Positions 1 to 8,153 of a stretch of 60,954 nt of DNA are shown here, piece by piece. The translations under genes and the position numbers were made by a program. The notes below the pieces were generated by a model. The model worked only from the letters and a program-made list of their open reading frames with translations. It did not search any database and was not told the origin of the DNA. Within the stretch, counting starts at the first letter, position 1. Every line of letters starts with the position of its first letter. The stretch is from Teichococcus aerophilus (GTDB lineage Bacteria; Pseudomonadota; Alphaproteobacteria; Acetobacterales; Acetobacteraceae): NCBI RefSeq assembly GCF_014490485.1, contig NZ_JACTVA010000032.1, forward strand, positions 1 to 60,954, read 5' to 3'.

Positions 1-167
1 CCGACGAGGGCACCGACGCCCGCGCCCACCGGGCCGCCCAGCGCGCCGACACCGGCGCCCGTCGCGGCCCCGGCGGCCGCGCCGCCCTGCACACGATCAC
101 GCTCATTGGTGCCACAGGCGGACAATGCCAGGACGAGGACCGCGGCGCCTGCGAGATGCAGCTTCAT
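1..167 (-). CDS. Glycine-zipper lipoprotein, 3' end outside window
   Basis: Reading from the ATG at 167 leftward gives a short signal peptide ending in a lipobox (LSAC), a polar stretch, then an Ala/Gly-rich segment with small residues every third or fourth position (GAATGAGVGALGG, GAGVGALVG). That pattern is the glycine-zipper of small outer-membrane or periplasmic lipoproteins. A purine-rich ribosome site (GGGAGAAG) sits just upstream of the ATG. The gene runs off the left edge after 55 codons, so its full length is unknown. Function beyond envelope localisation cannot be told. Confidence 0.75.
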   Translation of the reverse strand, partial: MKLHLAGAAVLVLALSACGTNERDRVQGGAAAGAATGAGVGALGGPVGAGVGALV

Positions 168-288
168 GGTGTTCTTCTCCCTTGATGGCCTGTGGCCCGC
201 CACGCCCAAGCAGCTGAGGCATGACCGGGCCCAAACAGGGCTTCAACGTGCCCCCGGCGGGAAAAGTTGCCCAAGCGGGCTGAGTGGC

Positions 289-1281
289 TCAGGCCGCCCG
301 GTAGGCCTCGACCAACCGCCGGCCCTGTTCGCCGGCGCGCACCATCCATTCTTCGAGCATCGTGGTGGAGATGCGTTGCAGTTCCCCCGTCATGGCGGGG
401 GACGGGCGGCGCAATTCCATCCCCTGCTCGGCCAGCTTCTGGGGGGCCTCAATGCTTTCGGCCAGGGACATCGCCCAGCCACGGGCCTCGGCGGCGGCGG
501 CGGCCTCGCGCAGCGCGGCACGGGCGGCGGCCGGCAGGGCTTCCAGGGCACGGGTCTGCACCACCACGGTGCTGCGCGGGAAGTTGGCGTCGATGGCGGT
601 GAAGAAGCGGCTGAACGTCCAGGCCCGCATGTCGACGCCGGAGGACGCCGAGGTGAACATGGTGGTGGCGACGCGGGTGGCGAAGGCGCCCTCCACCTCC
701 TCCGGGTCCAGCGAGGCAGGGTTTGCGCCGAGCAGGGAGGCCAGCCGCGCGCCCATCGGCGTCCGTACCCGCATGCGGGTACCGCGCAGCGCCGCCAGCG
801 ATTCGATGGCGAAGCCGGTGTAGAGGCCACTGGGCGGCAGCGTCATCTGGTACAGCAGCGTCAGCCCATCCCGCTGCAACCGGCGCTCGATCAGCGGGCG
901 GGTCAGCGCGGCCAGGCGGCGGGATTGATCGTAGTCCCGCACGAAGCCGGGCAGCACGTCCAGCTCCGTCACCGGGTCGGGCTCGCGCTCGGCGGAGAGC
1001 AGAAGCTCCGCCATCTGCACCTGGCCGGTCTGAACGCCGCGCCGCAGCTCCGACCCCTTCATCAGCGCGCCGCCGGCATGCAGCCGCAGTTCCATCCAGT
1101 CGCCGGAGGCATCGCGCGCATCCTGAATGAACTGGCGCAGGTTGCGTACCGCGACGCTATTGGCCTGGGAGGCGGTGGCCATTTGCCATCGCGCCTGCGC
1201 GGCCAAGGGACGGTCCGGAAGCGTGAGGCAGACCGCCGCGGCTGCCCCGGCGGGCAAGAGGCCCCGGCGTGTCATCATCAT
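289..1281 (-). CDS. TRAP-type C4-dicarboxylate binding protein (DctP family)
   Basis: 330 residues, the usual size for a DctP-type periplasmic solute receptor. A twin-arginine-like signal (TRRGLLPAG, then an Ala-rich core ending LAAQA) is followed by the DctP fold: an opening strand WQMATAS, the segment GGALMKGSELRRGVQTGQVQM, and the ligand-binding block GTRMRVRTPMGA near residue 170. Receptors of this family deliver organic acids to DctQM permeases. No dctQ or dctM is present, so it is an orphan receptor here or works with a permease elsewhere; the ligand is unknown. Three consecutive ATG codons open the gene and the exact start is uncertain. Confidence 0.85.
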   Translation of the reverse strand: MMMTRRGLLPAGAAAAVCLTLPDRPLAAQARWQMATASQANSVAVRNLRQFIQDARDASGDWMELRLHAGGALMKGSELRRGVQTGQVQMAELLLSAEREPDPVTELDVLPGFVRDYDQSRRLAALTRPLIERRLQRDGLTLLYQMTLPPSGLYTGFAIESLAALRGTRMRVRTPMGARLASLLGANPASLDPEEVEGAFATRVATTMFTSASSGVDMRAWTFSRFFTAIDANFPRSTVVVQTRALEALPAAARAALREAAAAAEARGWAMSLAESIEAPQKLAEQGMELRRPSPAMTGELQRISTTMLEEWMVRAGEQGRRLVEAYRAA

Positions 1282-1343
1282 GGCTCAGGCCCGATTCCCA
1301 ACTGCCTCATCATGCAACGCCGGGACGGGGCGTGAAGATGCCC

Positions 1344-1778
1344 TTAGCTGGCGGAAGTCACATAGTTGCGTAGTTCCGTCGCCTCCAGCTCGGCCTCCTC
1401 GATGCGCGCCTTCACCAGGTCGCCGATCGAGACCATGCCGGCCAGCTGGCCGCTCTCATCCAGCACCGGCAGGTGGCGGACGCGGCGATCGGTCATCATC
1501 GCCAGCGCCTCGCCGATCAGCGTGCGGGGGCTGACGGTGTAGAGCACGCGGGTCATCAACTGCCGGGCGGTCAGCCCGCCGGCGTCGCCGGCGGCGGCCA
1601 GGGCGCGGACGATGTCCCGCTCGCTGACGATGCCCAGCACCTCGCCGGCCGCATCGCGGACCAGCGCGGCACCGATGCGGTTCTGCGTCAAGGTACGGGC
1701 GATGGCCACGGTGCCGTCTTCCGGCCCCACATCGATGACCTTGGCGCCCTTCACCCGCAGGATATTGGCAATGATCAT
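1344..1778 (-). CDS. Tandem CBS-domain protein
   Basis: 144 residues made of two CBS domains and little else: the first around residues 15-70 (IARTLTQNRIGAALVRD, GIVSERDIVRAL) and the second around 80-135 (LIGEALAMMTDRRVRHLPVL, GMVSIGDLVKARI). CBS pairs of this stand-alone kind bind adenine nucleotides and act as energy sensors or allosteric partners. It lies between the binding-protein gene and the protease gene on the same strand, but gaps of 60-160 bp do not force an operon. The partner cannot be inferred from context. Confidence 0.9.
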   Translation of the reverse strand: MIIANILRVKGAKVIDVGPEDGTVAIARTLTQNRIGAALVRDAAGEVLGIVSERDIVRALAAAGDAGGLTARQLMTRVLYTVSPRTLIGEALAMMTDRRVRHLPVLDESGQLAGMVSIGDLVKARIEEAELEATELRNYVTSAS

Positions 1779-1937
1779 GGCGTTCCCTTTCCGCGGCTGC
1801 GCGGGCCGGCGCCAAACGTGGCGACAAGGCCCGCCTGCTCATTGGAGAGCGGGAACGATGACGAAGCGGGTTACATCAAGTCCAGAAAAATCGCGCCGCG
1901 CGCGGCATCGTGCAGGCGCCACGGCGTGGCCGGGAAT

Positions 1938-2642
1938 TCAGCCGAGCAGGCGCATCGCCTCCGCGCTGGCACGCTGGATGGAGAGGACGAAGACCTGCCG
2001 GTCCGCCCCCGCCAGCCCGTCCAGATCCGCGCCGGTCAGGAAGGCCAGCAGGCTGGCGCCGCCGCCGCCCGGCATGGCCGAGGTCAGGCCCATCAGCGTG
2101 CCGCTGCTATCCACCACCGGGCCGCCGGAATAGCCCATCAGCGCCGGCATGCGGGCGGTGAAGCCACGGCCGAAGCCCGGCATCTCAGCATCCGGGGCCT
2201 CCACCACGCCTTGCGCGACGCTGTGGCCGATGCCGGGGGCACCGGCGGCCCAGACGGCTTCGCCGCTGCGGGGGGCATCGGTGGCGCGGGGCGGGGCTTC
2301 CAGGAAGCCGGCCGGCACACGCAGCACCGCCAGATCCATCCGCCGGCTGCGCAGGACGCCGAGGACCGGCGCTTCCTCTCCATCCAGGCCCCGCCGCAGC
2401 GTGACGGCGCCACCCTGGGTGAGGACGTGGGCGCAGGTGAGCACGTGGCAATCGTCGAAGCCCACCGCGGCGCCGCGCGGCGCGCCACCCAGATGCAGGG
2501 CGGCGAAGCCGGTGGTGCTGACCTGGGCCGCGGGCGTGCCGGCGGCTTCCCGCCCCGGCAGCCGGGCGGCGCAACCCGCAAGCGACCACGCGGCCGCCAG
2601 CCCGCCCATGCCCTGCAATAACCGCCGCCTGCCCGTCATCAC
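1938..2642 (-). CDS. Trypsin-like serine protease, probable lipoprotein
   Basis: 234 residues. The N terminus has a twin-arginine-like run (TGRRRLLQG) and a lipobox-like SLAGC at about residue 24. The chymotrypsin-fold triad is complete: His72 in TCAHVL, Asp103 in MDLAVL and Ser172 in GYSGGPVV. No PDZ domain follows, so this is shorter than the DegP/DegQ chaperone-proteases. It probably acts in the periplasm or on the envelope. The upstream side is a divergent, relatively AT-rich promoter region shared with the small secreted-protein gene at 2918. Confidence 0.85.
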   Translation of the reverse strand: MMTGRRRLLQGMGGLAAAWSLAGCAARLPGREAAGTPAAQVSTTGFAALHLGGAPRGAAVGFDDCHVLTCAHVLTQGGAVTLRRGLDGEEAPVLGVLRSRRMDLAVLRVPAGFLEAPPRATDAPRSGEAVWAAGAPGIGHSVAQGVVEAPDAEMPGFGRGFTARMPALMGYSGGPVVDSSGTLMGLTSAMPGGGGASLLAFLTGADLDGLAGADRQVFVLSIQRASAEAMRLLG

Positions 2643-2726
2643 CTGCCCTAAATCCCCGCGATGCGGCCGACACCGTGTCGCGTTAACGAATCGGCCTCAA
2701 CCTATCATTGAATGGCTGCCAGTAAA

Positions 2727-2846
2727 GTTCTCGTAAGGCTCAATTTTCGGGCAATGGCGCCATGCGGCATTATGAACGGCGAGAAATGAATCGAATATGA
2801 ATCCGTGTGTCATAAGACGGGATTACGCATCTAACTTTACGAGAAC
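2727..2846. promoter_or_regulatory. Widely spaced inverted repeat in a divergent promoter region
   Basis: The 275-base gap between the protease gene and the gene at 2918 is much richer in A and T than its surroundings. It carries GTTCTCGTAA at 2727-2736 and its exact reverse complement TTACGAGAAC at 2837-2846, on either side of the presumed promoters. A regulator binding both half-sites or a looped complex is one reading; chance is another. I could not assign convincing -35/-10 pairs. Confidence 0.3.
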
Positions 2847-2917
2847 GTCTCCATGGCGTTAGAACAGCCGCCACGCTGAGGCCATCCCGGCCTCTCCCCT
2901 CCCCCGAGGCCCGAGCC

Positions 2918-3358
2918 GTGTCCAACCCCTGCTCCGCCCTGACCTTGCGCGCCTGGCTGTTCGCCGGCCTCGCGCTCTGCGCCCTGTCCGCCATGTCCCC
3001 CGCCATGGCGCAGCAGGAGCAGGAACTGCGCAGCCGCAGCATCGCCGGCGCCAATACCCCGGCCTCCTCTGGCGACGCCGCCTGCGATGCGGCGGCCCAG
3101 GCCTGGCGCGCCTGCATCGCCGCCTCTCCCAAGCTGGCGGCCGACAAGGCGGCGGCGAATACCGAGGTGGACAAATTCATCCGCGATGTCTTCGACGCCC
3201 GCGGTCCGCACCGCCCCTCCATCACCGGCGCCTGCCCCCGCATGGAGGCCGGCTACCGCCGCATGGTGCAGGACGGCACCTGCGCCGGGAACGTGACCGG
3301 CGCGCGCGACGACCAGATCTCCCGCACCCGGGACGGCGCCGAGGCCGCGACGCGCTGA
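2918..3358 (+). CDS. Small secreted protein of unknown function
   Basis: 146 residues from a GTG start. A clear signal peptide (hydrophobic AWLFAGLALCALSAM, cleavage after AMA) precedes a soluble domain with four cysteines in the mature part (CDAAAQAWRAC, then TGACPR and DGTCAG), which could form two disulfides in the periplasm. The C-terminal tail is polar and probably disordered. I do not recognise the family. The gene stands alone, divergent from the protease and convergent with the aldo/keto reductase. Confidence 0.65.
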   Translation: MSNPCSALTLRAWLFAGLALCALSAMSPAMAQQEQELRSRSIAGANTPASSGDAACDAAAQAWRACIAASPKLAADKAAANTEVDKFIRDVFDARGPHRPSITGACPRMEAGYRRMVQDGTCAGNVTGARDDQISRTRDGAEAATR

Positions 3359-3472
3359 GGCGCATCCGCCGCCGACCGACGCGGCGGATACGCTCGCTGC
3401 GTCGGCTCGCTGGCTCGGTCACGCCGAAGGCTGGCGCAGCCAAGGCGATTCCGCGCAAAGCCGCTGGGCGCC

Positions 3473-3496
3473 GGGCCGGGGTTTGCCGCCCGGCCC
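3473..3496. terminator. GC hairpin between convergent genes
   Basis: GGGCCGGG at 3473-3480 pairs with CCCGGCCC at 3489-3496 around an 8-base loop, between the gene ending at 3358 and the one ending at 3508. There is no T-run, so it may slow or stop polymerase in both directions with help from Rho. Confidence 0.45.
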
Positions 3497-3507
3497 CGAG
3501 CCGCCCC

Positions 3508-4338
3508 CTACAGCATTTCGAGCGATTGCTTGCGCGATGGCGGCGGGAAGGCGGAATCCAGTTCCGTCAGGTCCTCCGGCGTCAGCACCATCAGGTGCGC
3601 GTCCCAGTTCTCGCGCAGATGCGCGGCGCTGGACGCCTTGGGGATGGCGATGACGCCCGGGTTCCGCAGCGTCCAGGCCAGCGCCACCTGCGCCGGGGTG
3701 GAGCCCTGCCGCTTCGCCACCCGGCGCAGCACCGGGTGCTCCAGCAACGCCCCCGCCTGGCCCAGCGGCGAATACGCCATCACCGGCATCAGTTGCTGCT
3801 GGCAGAAGGGCAGCAGGTCGAACTCCACGCCGCGCGATTCCAGGTTGTAGAGTACCTGGTCGGTCATGCAGCGGGAGAGGTCGTCCCCCAGTTCCTCCAG
3901 GTCCGACACATCGAGGTTGGAGACGCCCCAGTGGCGGATCTTGCCCTGCTGCTTCAGCGCTTCCATCGCCTCGGCGGTCTCCGCTAGCGGCACATTGCCG
4001 CGCCAGTGCAGCAGGTACAGGTCGATCACATCGGTCCGCAGGCGCTTCAGGCTGCGCTCGCAGGCCTGCGGCAACAGGCTGCGGGAGGCGTTCTGCGGAT
4101 AGGCCTTGCTGACCAGGAAGACCTCATCCCGGCGCCCCTCGATCGCTTCGGCCACCACTTCCTCGGACCCGCCATCGGCATACATCTCGGCGGTGTCGAT
4201 CAGCGTCATGCCGAGGTCCAGGCCGGCGCGCAGCGTCCCGGCCTCCGCCCTGCGGTCAGCGCCGCGTTCGCCCATCTTCCAGGTGCCCTGGCCCAGGGTG
4301 GGGATCGGTGTTCCGTCGGCGAGGGTCGTGCTGTGCAT
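3508..4338 (-). CDS. Aldo/keto reductase
   Basis: 276 residues, typical for an AKR barrel enzyme that reduces aldehydes or ketones with NADPH. The full catalytic tetrad is visible: Asp48 and Tyr53 in LIDTAEMY, Lys78 in LVSKAYP, His111 in YLLHW. The family stretch GKIRHWGVSNLDVSDLEEL follows, and the C-terminal cofactor site is in AIPKASS. The closest general class is the bacterial YvgN/DkgA-type oxidoreductases. Substrate is unknown. Its start region overlaps the untranslated leader of the divergent IalB-like gene, so the two share a short promoter zone. Confidence 0.9.
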   Translation of the reverse strand: MHSTTLADGTPIPTLGQGTWKMGERGADRRAEAGTLRAGLDLGMTLIDTAEMYADGGSEEVVAEAIEGRRDEVFLVSKAYPQNASRSLLPQACERSLKRLRTDVIDLYLLHWRGNVPLAETAEAMEALKQQGKIRHWGVSNLDVSDLEELGDDLSRCMTDQVLYNLESRGVEFDLLPFCQQQLMPVMAYSPLGQAGALLEHPVLRRVAKRQGSTPAQVALAWTLRNPGVIAIPKASSAAHLRENWDAHLMVLTPEDLTELDSAFPPPSRKQSLEML

Positions 4339-4373
4339 GGTATCCTCCGTTGCTGATCCCTATCTTGGCGGGC

Positions 4374-5000
4374 ATGCGCCTTCAGACCACCACCGCCCTG
4401 CTGCTTTTCCCACTGCTGCTGGCATCCGGCCCCCGCCCCGCCGCCGCGGCCGATACCTACGGCCCCTGGCTGCTGGTCTGCGCGACGGACAGCATGACCG
4501 ACCGCAATTCCTGCCGCATGACGCACGAGCAGCCGGTGGAGCCCGCCAGCCCCGGCCAATCCGCCATGGGGCTGGAAGTCGTCGCCCGCGACGGGATGCT
4601 GGTGCCGGCGGTGACGGCGCGGGACCTGGGGGTGGATAATCCCGGCCGCGGCCTGCTGGCCTTCACCGGCACCGCGCAGGTGCGCTTCCCGCCCCAGCCG
4701 ATGTTCGAGATGCCCTGCCGGCTGGAAGGCCGTTCCGTGGTCTGCACGCCGAAGCCGGCGGACATGGCCCGCGCGGCGGAGGAACTGGCCCGGTCCCAAC
4801 GCGTGCTGATCCGCGTGATGGGGCTGGGCACCGGCAGCGCGGAGGCGGAACCGCGCAGCCTGCCGCTGACCCGCACGGCGGAGGCCCTGACCGCCCTGCG
4901 CGCCCGCATGCCGGCCGATAGCGCCGCGCCGCCGCCGGAGCCGGGTTTTGACCTGCGCGACGTGTTCCAGCGACTGCAGCGCTTCTTCTTCGCGGAATAG
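4374..5000 (+). CDS. Invasion-associated locus B (IalB) family protein
   Basis: 208 residues from the ATG at 4374, chosen because it opens directly onto a good signal peptide (MRLQTTTALLLFPLLLASG, cleaved after AAAA). The upstream in-frame codons overlap the reductase start and look non-coding. The mature protein has the IalB pattern: a Trp-containing first strand (GPWLLVCAT), paired cysteines (LVCAT, NSCRM, MPCRL, VVCTP) and an all-beta layout. IalB proteins are periplasmic or surface proteins common in alphaproteobacteria; outside pathogens their role is not established. Confidence 0.75.
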   Translation: MRLQTTTALLLFPLLLASGPRPAAAADTYGPWLLVCATDSMTDRNSCRMTHEQPVEPASPGQSAMGLEVVARDGMLVPAVTARDLGVDNPGRGLLAFTGTAQVRFPPQPMFEMPCRLEGRSVVCTPKPADMARAAEELARSQRVLIRVMGLGTGSAEAEPRSLPLTRTAEALTALRARMPADSAAPPPEPGFDLRDVFQRLQRFFFAE

Positions 5001-5023
5001 GGCGCAGCTTCGCGGGCGCGCAT

Positions 5024-5251
5024 GAGAGGGGCGCTGCCCCTCTCAAACTCTCCCCGCCAAAGGCCCGAGGCCTTTGAAAACCCGGATGTCTGGCCGCTGA
5101 AATGGTTCGCGGGTCGCCGCTGGCGGTAGGCCAGGTGGATGATACAGTCAGGGCCGCTGGGGCGATGCGCGCCGGGGATAAGCGCTGCTTCCTGATCGCG
5201 GGTGTAGCGGGTCGTATCCCTGCCGGGGGAGCACGAGGGGCGGCGCCCCCT
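5024..5251. terminator. Hairpin cluster between convergent genes
   Basis: This 262-base gap holds no gene. It has a perfect 9-bp stem GAGAGGGGC/GCCCCTCTC with a 3-base loop (5024-5044), a second stem AAAGGCC/GGCCTTT (5059-5075) right after it, and a GAGGGGC/GCCCCCTC stem (5235-5251) next to the stop of the aminotransferase gene. Together they can end transcription from both sides. None has a long T-run. Confidence 0.5.
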
Positions 5252-5262
5252 CGCTCTGTCCG

Positions 5263-6429
5263 CTAAACCGACAGCCAGCGCTTCAGGCGCGGCACCGCCT
5301 CCGCCATCGCGGCTTCCGGTCCGCAATAGCTGAAGCGCAGGAAGCGGCCACCGCGTGCCGGGTCGAAATCCACGCCGGGGGTGGCGGCGATGCCGGCCTC
5401 GGCCAGCATGCGGGCGGCGAAGCCGACGCTGTCATTGGTCAGCCGGCTGATATCGGCCCAGATGTAGAAGGCGCCATCGGCCTCGGCCAGCCGGTCGAAC
5501 CCCGCTTCGGGCAGGCCGCGCAGCAGCGTGGCGCGGTTGCGGGCATAGACGGCCTTGTTGGCCTCCAGCTCCTCGATACAGCCGAAGGACGCTTCGGCCG
5601 CCACCTGCGCCACATGCGGGGCGCTGATGAACATGTTCTGCGCCAGGCACTCCACCGGGCGCAGCAAATCCTCCGGCAGCACCATCCAGCCGATGCGCCA
5701 GCCGGTCATGGAAAAGTACTTGGAGAAGCTGTTCACCACGATGGCGCTGTCGCTGCACCCGGCGGCGGTGCATTCCTCCGCGCCGTAGGACAGGCCGTGA
5801 TAGATCTCGTCCGAGATCAGCCGCACCCCGTTCGCCTCGCACCAGGAGGCGATCGCGTCCAGCTCCTGCCGGGACAGCATGGTGCCGGCGGGATTGCAGG
5901 GGGAGGCGACGATCAACCCTTCCGGCCGCGGGTCCAGCGCTTCCAGCATCGCGACGGTGGGCTGGAATCGGGTGCTGGCATCGCAGGGCAGGATCTGCGG
6001 CACCATGCCCAGCGCGGTCAGGATATTGGCGTAGGGCGGGTAGAAGGGCGCGGCCATCGCCACCCGGTCCCCGGCGTCGAACGCAGCCAGGAAGGCCAGT
6101 GGGAAGGCACCTGAGGCGCCGACCGTTACCGCCACGCGGTCCGGCGCGATGACCACGCCGTATTTCTCGCGGTAATGGGCGGCGATGCGTTCACGCAGCG
6201 GGCGCAGGCCGAAGGCCTCGGTATAGCCCATCGGCTGGCCGGCCTGCAGGGCGCGGATCGCGGCCTCGGCAGCGCCACGTGGCGCGCCGGTGCCGGGCTG
6301 CCCAACCTCCATCCGCAACACGCCGGGCGCGCCCGGCGGCAGCGACGCCGCGCGCGCATTGGCGGCGGCGATGACGTCCATGACCAGGAAGGGCGGCGCT
6401 TCCGCCCCCTTCCCCGTCTTCAGCGCCAT
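5263..6429 (-). CDS. PLP-dependent class I/II aminotransferase
   Basis: 388 residues from the ATG at 6429. The fold-type I signature is intact: PLP lysine in NSFSKYFSMTGWRIGW, the Asn/Pro motif ASPCNPAG, the Asp/Tyr pair ISDEIYHGLSYG, and the substrate carboxylate Arg in GRFLRFSYC. It resembles aspartate/aromatic-type transaminases; the amino-acid substrate cannot be named. The start lies one base after the TAA of the gamma-glutamyltransferase gene, which implies co-transcription and coupled translation. One possible link is amino-acid salvage from gamma-glutamyl compounds, which is inference. Confidence 0.9.
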   Translation of the reverse strand: MALKTGKGAEAPPFLVMDVIAAANARAASLPPGAPGVLRMEVGQPGTGAPRGAAEAAIRALQAGQPMGYTEAFGLRPLRERIAAHYREKYGVVIAPDRVAVTVGASGAFPLAFLAAFDAGDRVAMAAPFYPPYANILTALGMVPQILPCDASTRFQPTVAMLEALDPRPEGLIVASPCNPAGTMLSRQELDAIASWCEANGVRLISDEIYHGLSYGAEECTAAGCSDSAIVVNSFSKYFSMTGWRIGWMVLPEDLLRPVECLAQNMFISAPHVAQVAAEASFGCIEELEANKAVYARNRATLLRGLPEAGFDRLAEADGAFYIWADISRLTNDSVGFAARMLAEAGIAATPGVDFDPARGGRFLRFSYCGPEAAMAEAVPRLKRWLSV

Positions 6430-6430
6430 G

Positions 6431-7876
6431 TTACTGCAGGCCGCCGACGGCCAGGCCGGCCCCGCGCGGGTCGGTCGCGGCGACGCATTGGGCGGCATCG
6501 CCCGGCAGGTAGCGGGCGCAGTCGATGGCATTGCCGCGCCCGGGCTCCGGCACCGCCGCCAGGCTCTGGGCGATCGGCGCGCGGTTGATCAGGCTGCGGC
6601 TCAGCGGCAGCGCCGTCGCCAGCGGGGCGGCCTCCTGACCGGAGGACGCGCCGGCATAGCGGAAGGCGCTGAGGTTGCGGCTGTGGACGATGACGGCGGA
6701 GAGCAACGGCGGCTCCACCCGACCCACGCCCGGCGCGGCGGCCAGGAAGAAGCCGAGGCCCGGCACCACGCGGCCGGTGCCGAACAGGTTGTTCATGGTG
6801 AAGGCGCAGCTGACGGCGCCGCCCGCATTGTCCAGCACCACCAGGCTGGTGGAGGCCGGCAGCACGCCGAAGCCGGCACCGCCCGCCGGCGGGTTGGCCA
6901 TCAGCGCGGCGGCATCGGCGCCACCCCGGCGCCAGGCGGCGGCGGCGGCAAGGCCGCGTTGCGCGGCGGCATCGGCCGGCTGGCCAGCCTGTAGCGCCTG
7001 GGCGGTGACGGCGGCGGCAAGGCCACCATCGGCCGGCGGCGGCAGGAAGGAGAGCGTGTCGCTGACCACCGTCATCTGCAACGGCGGTACCACCTGCGCC
7101 AGAGCAGGGCGCATGGCGTCGACCGTCAGCGCACCGCCGACGCGGGGGGAGAGCTGCTCCAGCCGGCGGCCCATGGCGCCCTGGTAGAGATCGCCCACGC
7201 CGGAGACGCGCAGTGCCGCCAGGGTGGCGCCAAGGTCCGGCTGGGCCAGTTGCTCGCCCGCCGCCAGCGCGCGGCCACGCGGGGCGAAGGTGGCGGCGGC
7301 GCCAGGGTCGGCCAGCAGTGGGCCGGACACGGCGGTCAGGTCGTTGGCCAGGGCGCGGGAGGTCTCGGTCCCGAAGCGGGCCAGTTGCTCGGCCGGGGCC
7401 ATCAGTTCCTCGAACGGCCGGCGCGGGTTGCGGGTGTGCAGGGCGAACAGGCCGCGCGCCATCAGCGGGATGGCGGCCGGGCGGTCGCCCCCGGTGGTGC
7501 CGGGCGCCTGCGGGGTGAAGACCACGGCTTCCGTGGTGTTGCGGGCCGGGTTGTAGACCAGGCAGGCGCCACCGCCGCCAAGGCCGGCGCGGGAAGGCAG
7601 GGTGACCGAGAGCGCGAAGCCCGCCGCCACCGCCGCATCGACCGCGGTGCCGCCGGCAGAGAGCACATCCCGCGCCACCAGCGCCGCGCGCGGCTCATCC
7701 GCCACCACGCCGCCCAGGAAGCCGCGGACATAGCCGGGCTGGCCCGCCTCCACCGACGGGCCGGCGCCCACGGCGCTGGCGACGGTGCCGCAACCGCTGA
7801 GCGTCATCAGCCCCAGCAGGGCGGCGGCCTGGGGTCGGGCGTTACGGCGGCGGCGCGGGGCGGTGCTGCTGGTCAT
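6431..7876 (-). CDS. Divergent gamma-glutamyltransferase-like lipoprotein
   Basis: 481 residues, roughly 80-100 shorter than classical GGT. A lipobox (LSGC, Cys29) predicts membrane anchoring. N-terminal family features are clear: GGTAVDAAVAAGFAL, then AGLGGGGACLVYN. At the autoprocessing site the classical TTH-x-SVVD reads STSLVVLD, so the position of the catalytic threonine is Ser342 and the following His is Ser. The later serine pair and glycine loop are also altered (PPLLSAVIV, GASSGQ). It may still self-process with Ser as nucleophile or may be a non-processing relative. It leads an operon with the aminotransferase. Confidence 0.8.
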   Translation of the reverse strand: MTSSTAPRRRRNARPQAAALLGLMTLSGCGTVASAVGAGPSVEAGQPGYVRGFLGGVVADEPRAALVARDVLSAGGTAVDAAVAAGFALSVTLPSRAGLGGGGACLVYNPARNTTEAVVFTPQAPGTTGGDRPAAIPLMARGLFALHTRNPRRPFEELMAPAEQLARFGTETSRALANDLTAVSGPLLADPGAAATFAPRGRALAAGEQLAQPDLGATLAALRVSGVGDLYQGAMGRRLEQLSPRVGGALTVDAMRPALAQVVPPLQMTVVSDTLSFLPPPADGGLAAAVTAQALQAGQPADAAAQRGLAAAAAWRRGGADAAALMANPPAGGAGFGVLPASTSLVVLDNAGGAVSCAFTMNNLFGTGRVVPGLGFFLAAAPGVGRVEPPLLSAVIVHSRNLSAFRYAGASSGQEAAPLATALPLSRSLINRAPIAQSLAAVPEPGRGNAIDCARYLPGDAAQCVAATDPRGAGLAVGGLQ

Positions 7877-8153
7877 GCTGGCTTACTTCACTCCGGTCAA
7901 ACCGTTGCGTGGGCAGAACTTTCGCCCAGGCGGGCTACACCTTGGGGGCCATAGACTCCTTCGCCGAGCCCGGCAACCGGATGTTCGGCGCACGGCTGTG
8001 TCACCTGCCCCGGTTTCCCGGGCAGCCCCCTCGCCGGGCATGGGGCACGGCTGCCCGCGTGGCTGTGACCGGCGGCGTATTTGCGCGGCGGCGCCCCAGC
8101 GGTCAGCATATGCGCGGCGCCCGCCCGGCGCCGACCTACCGGAGAGATTGCCC

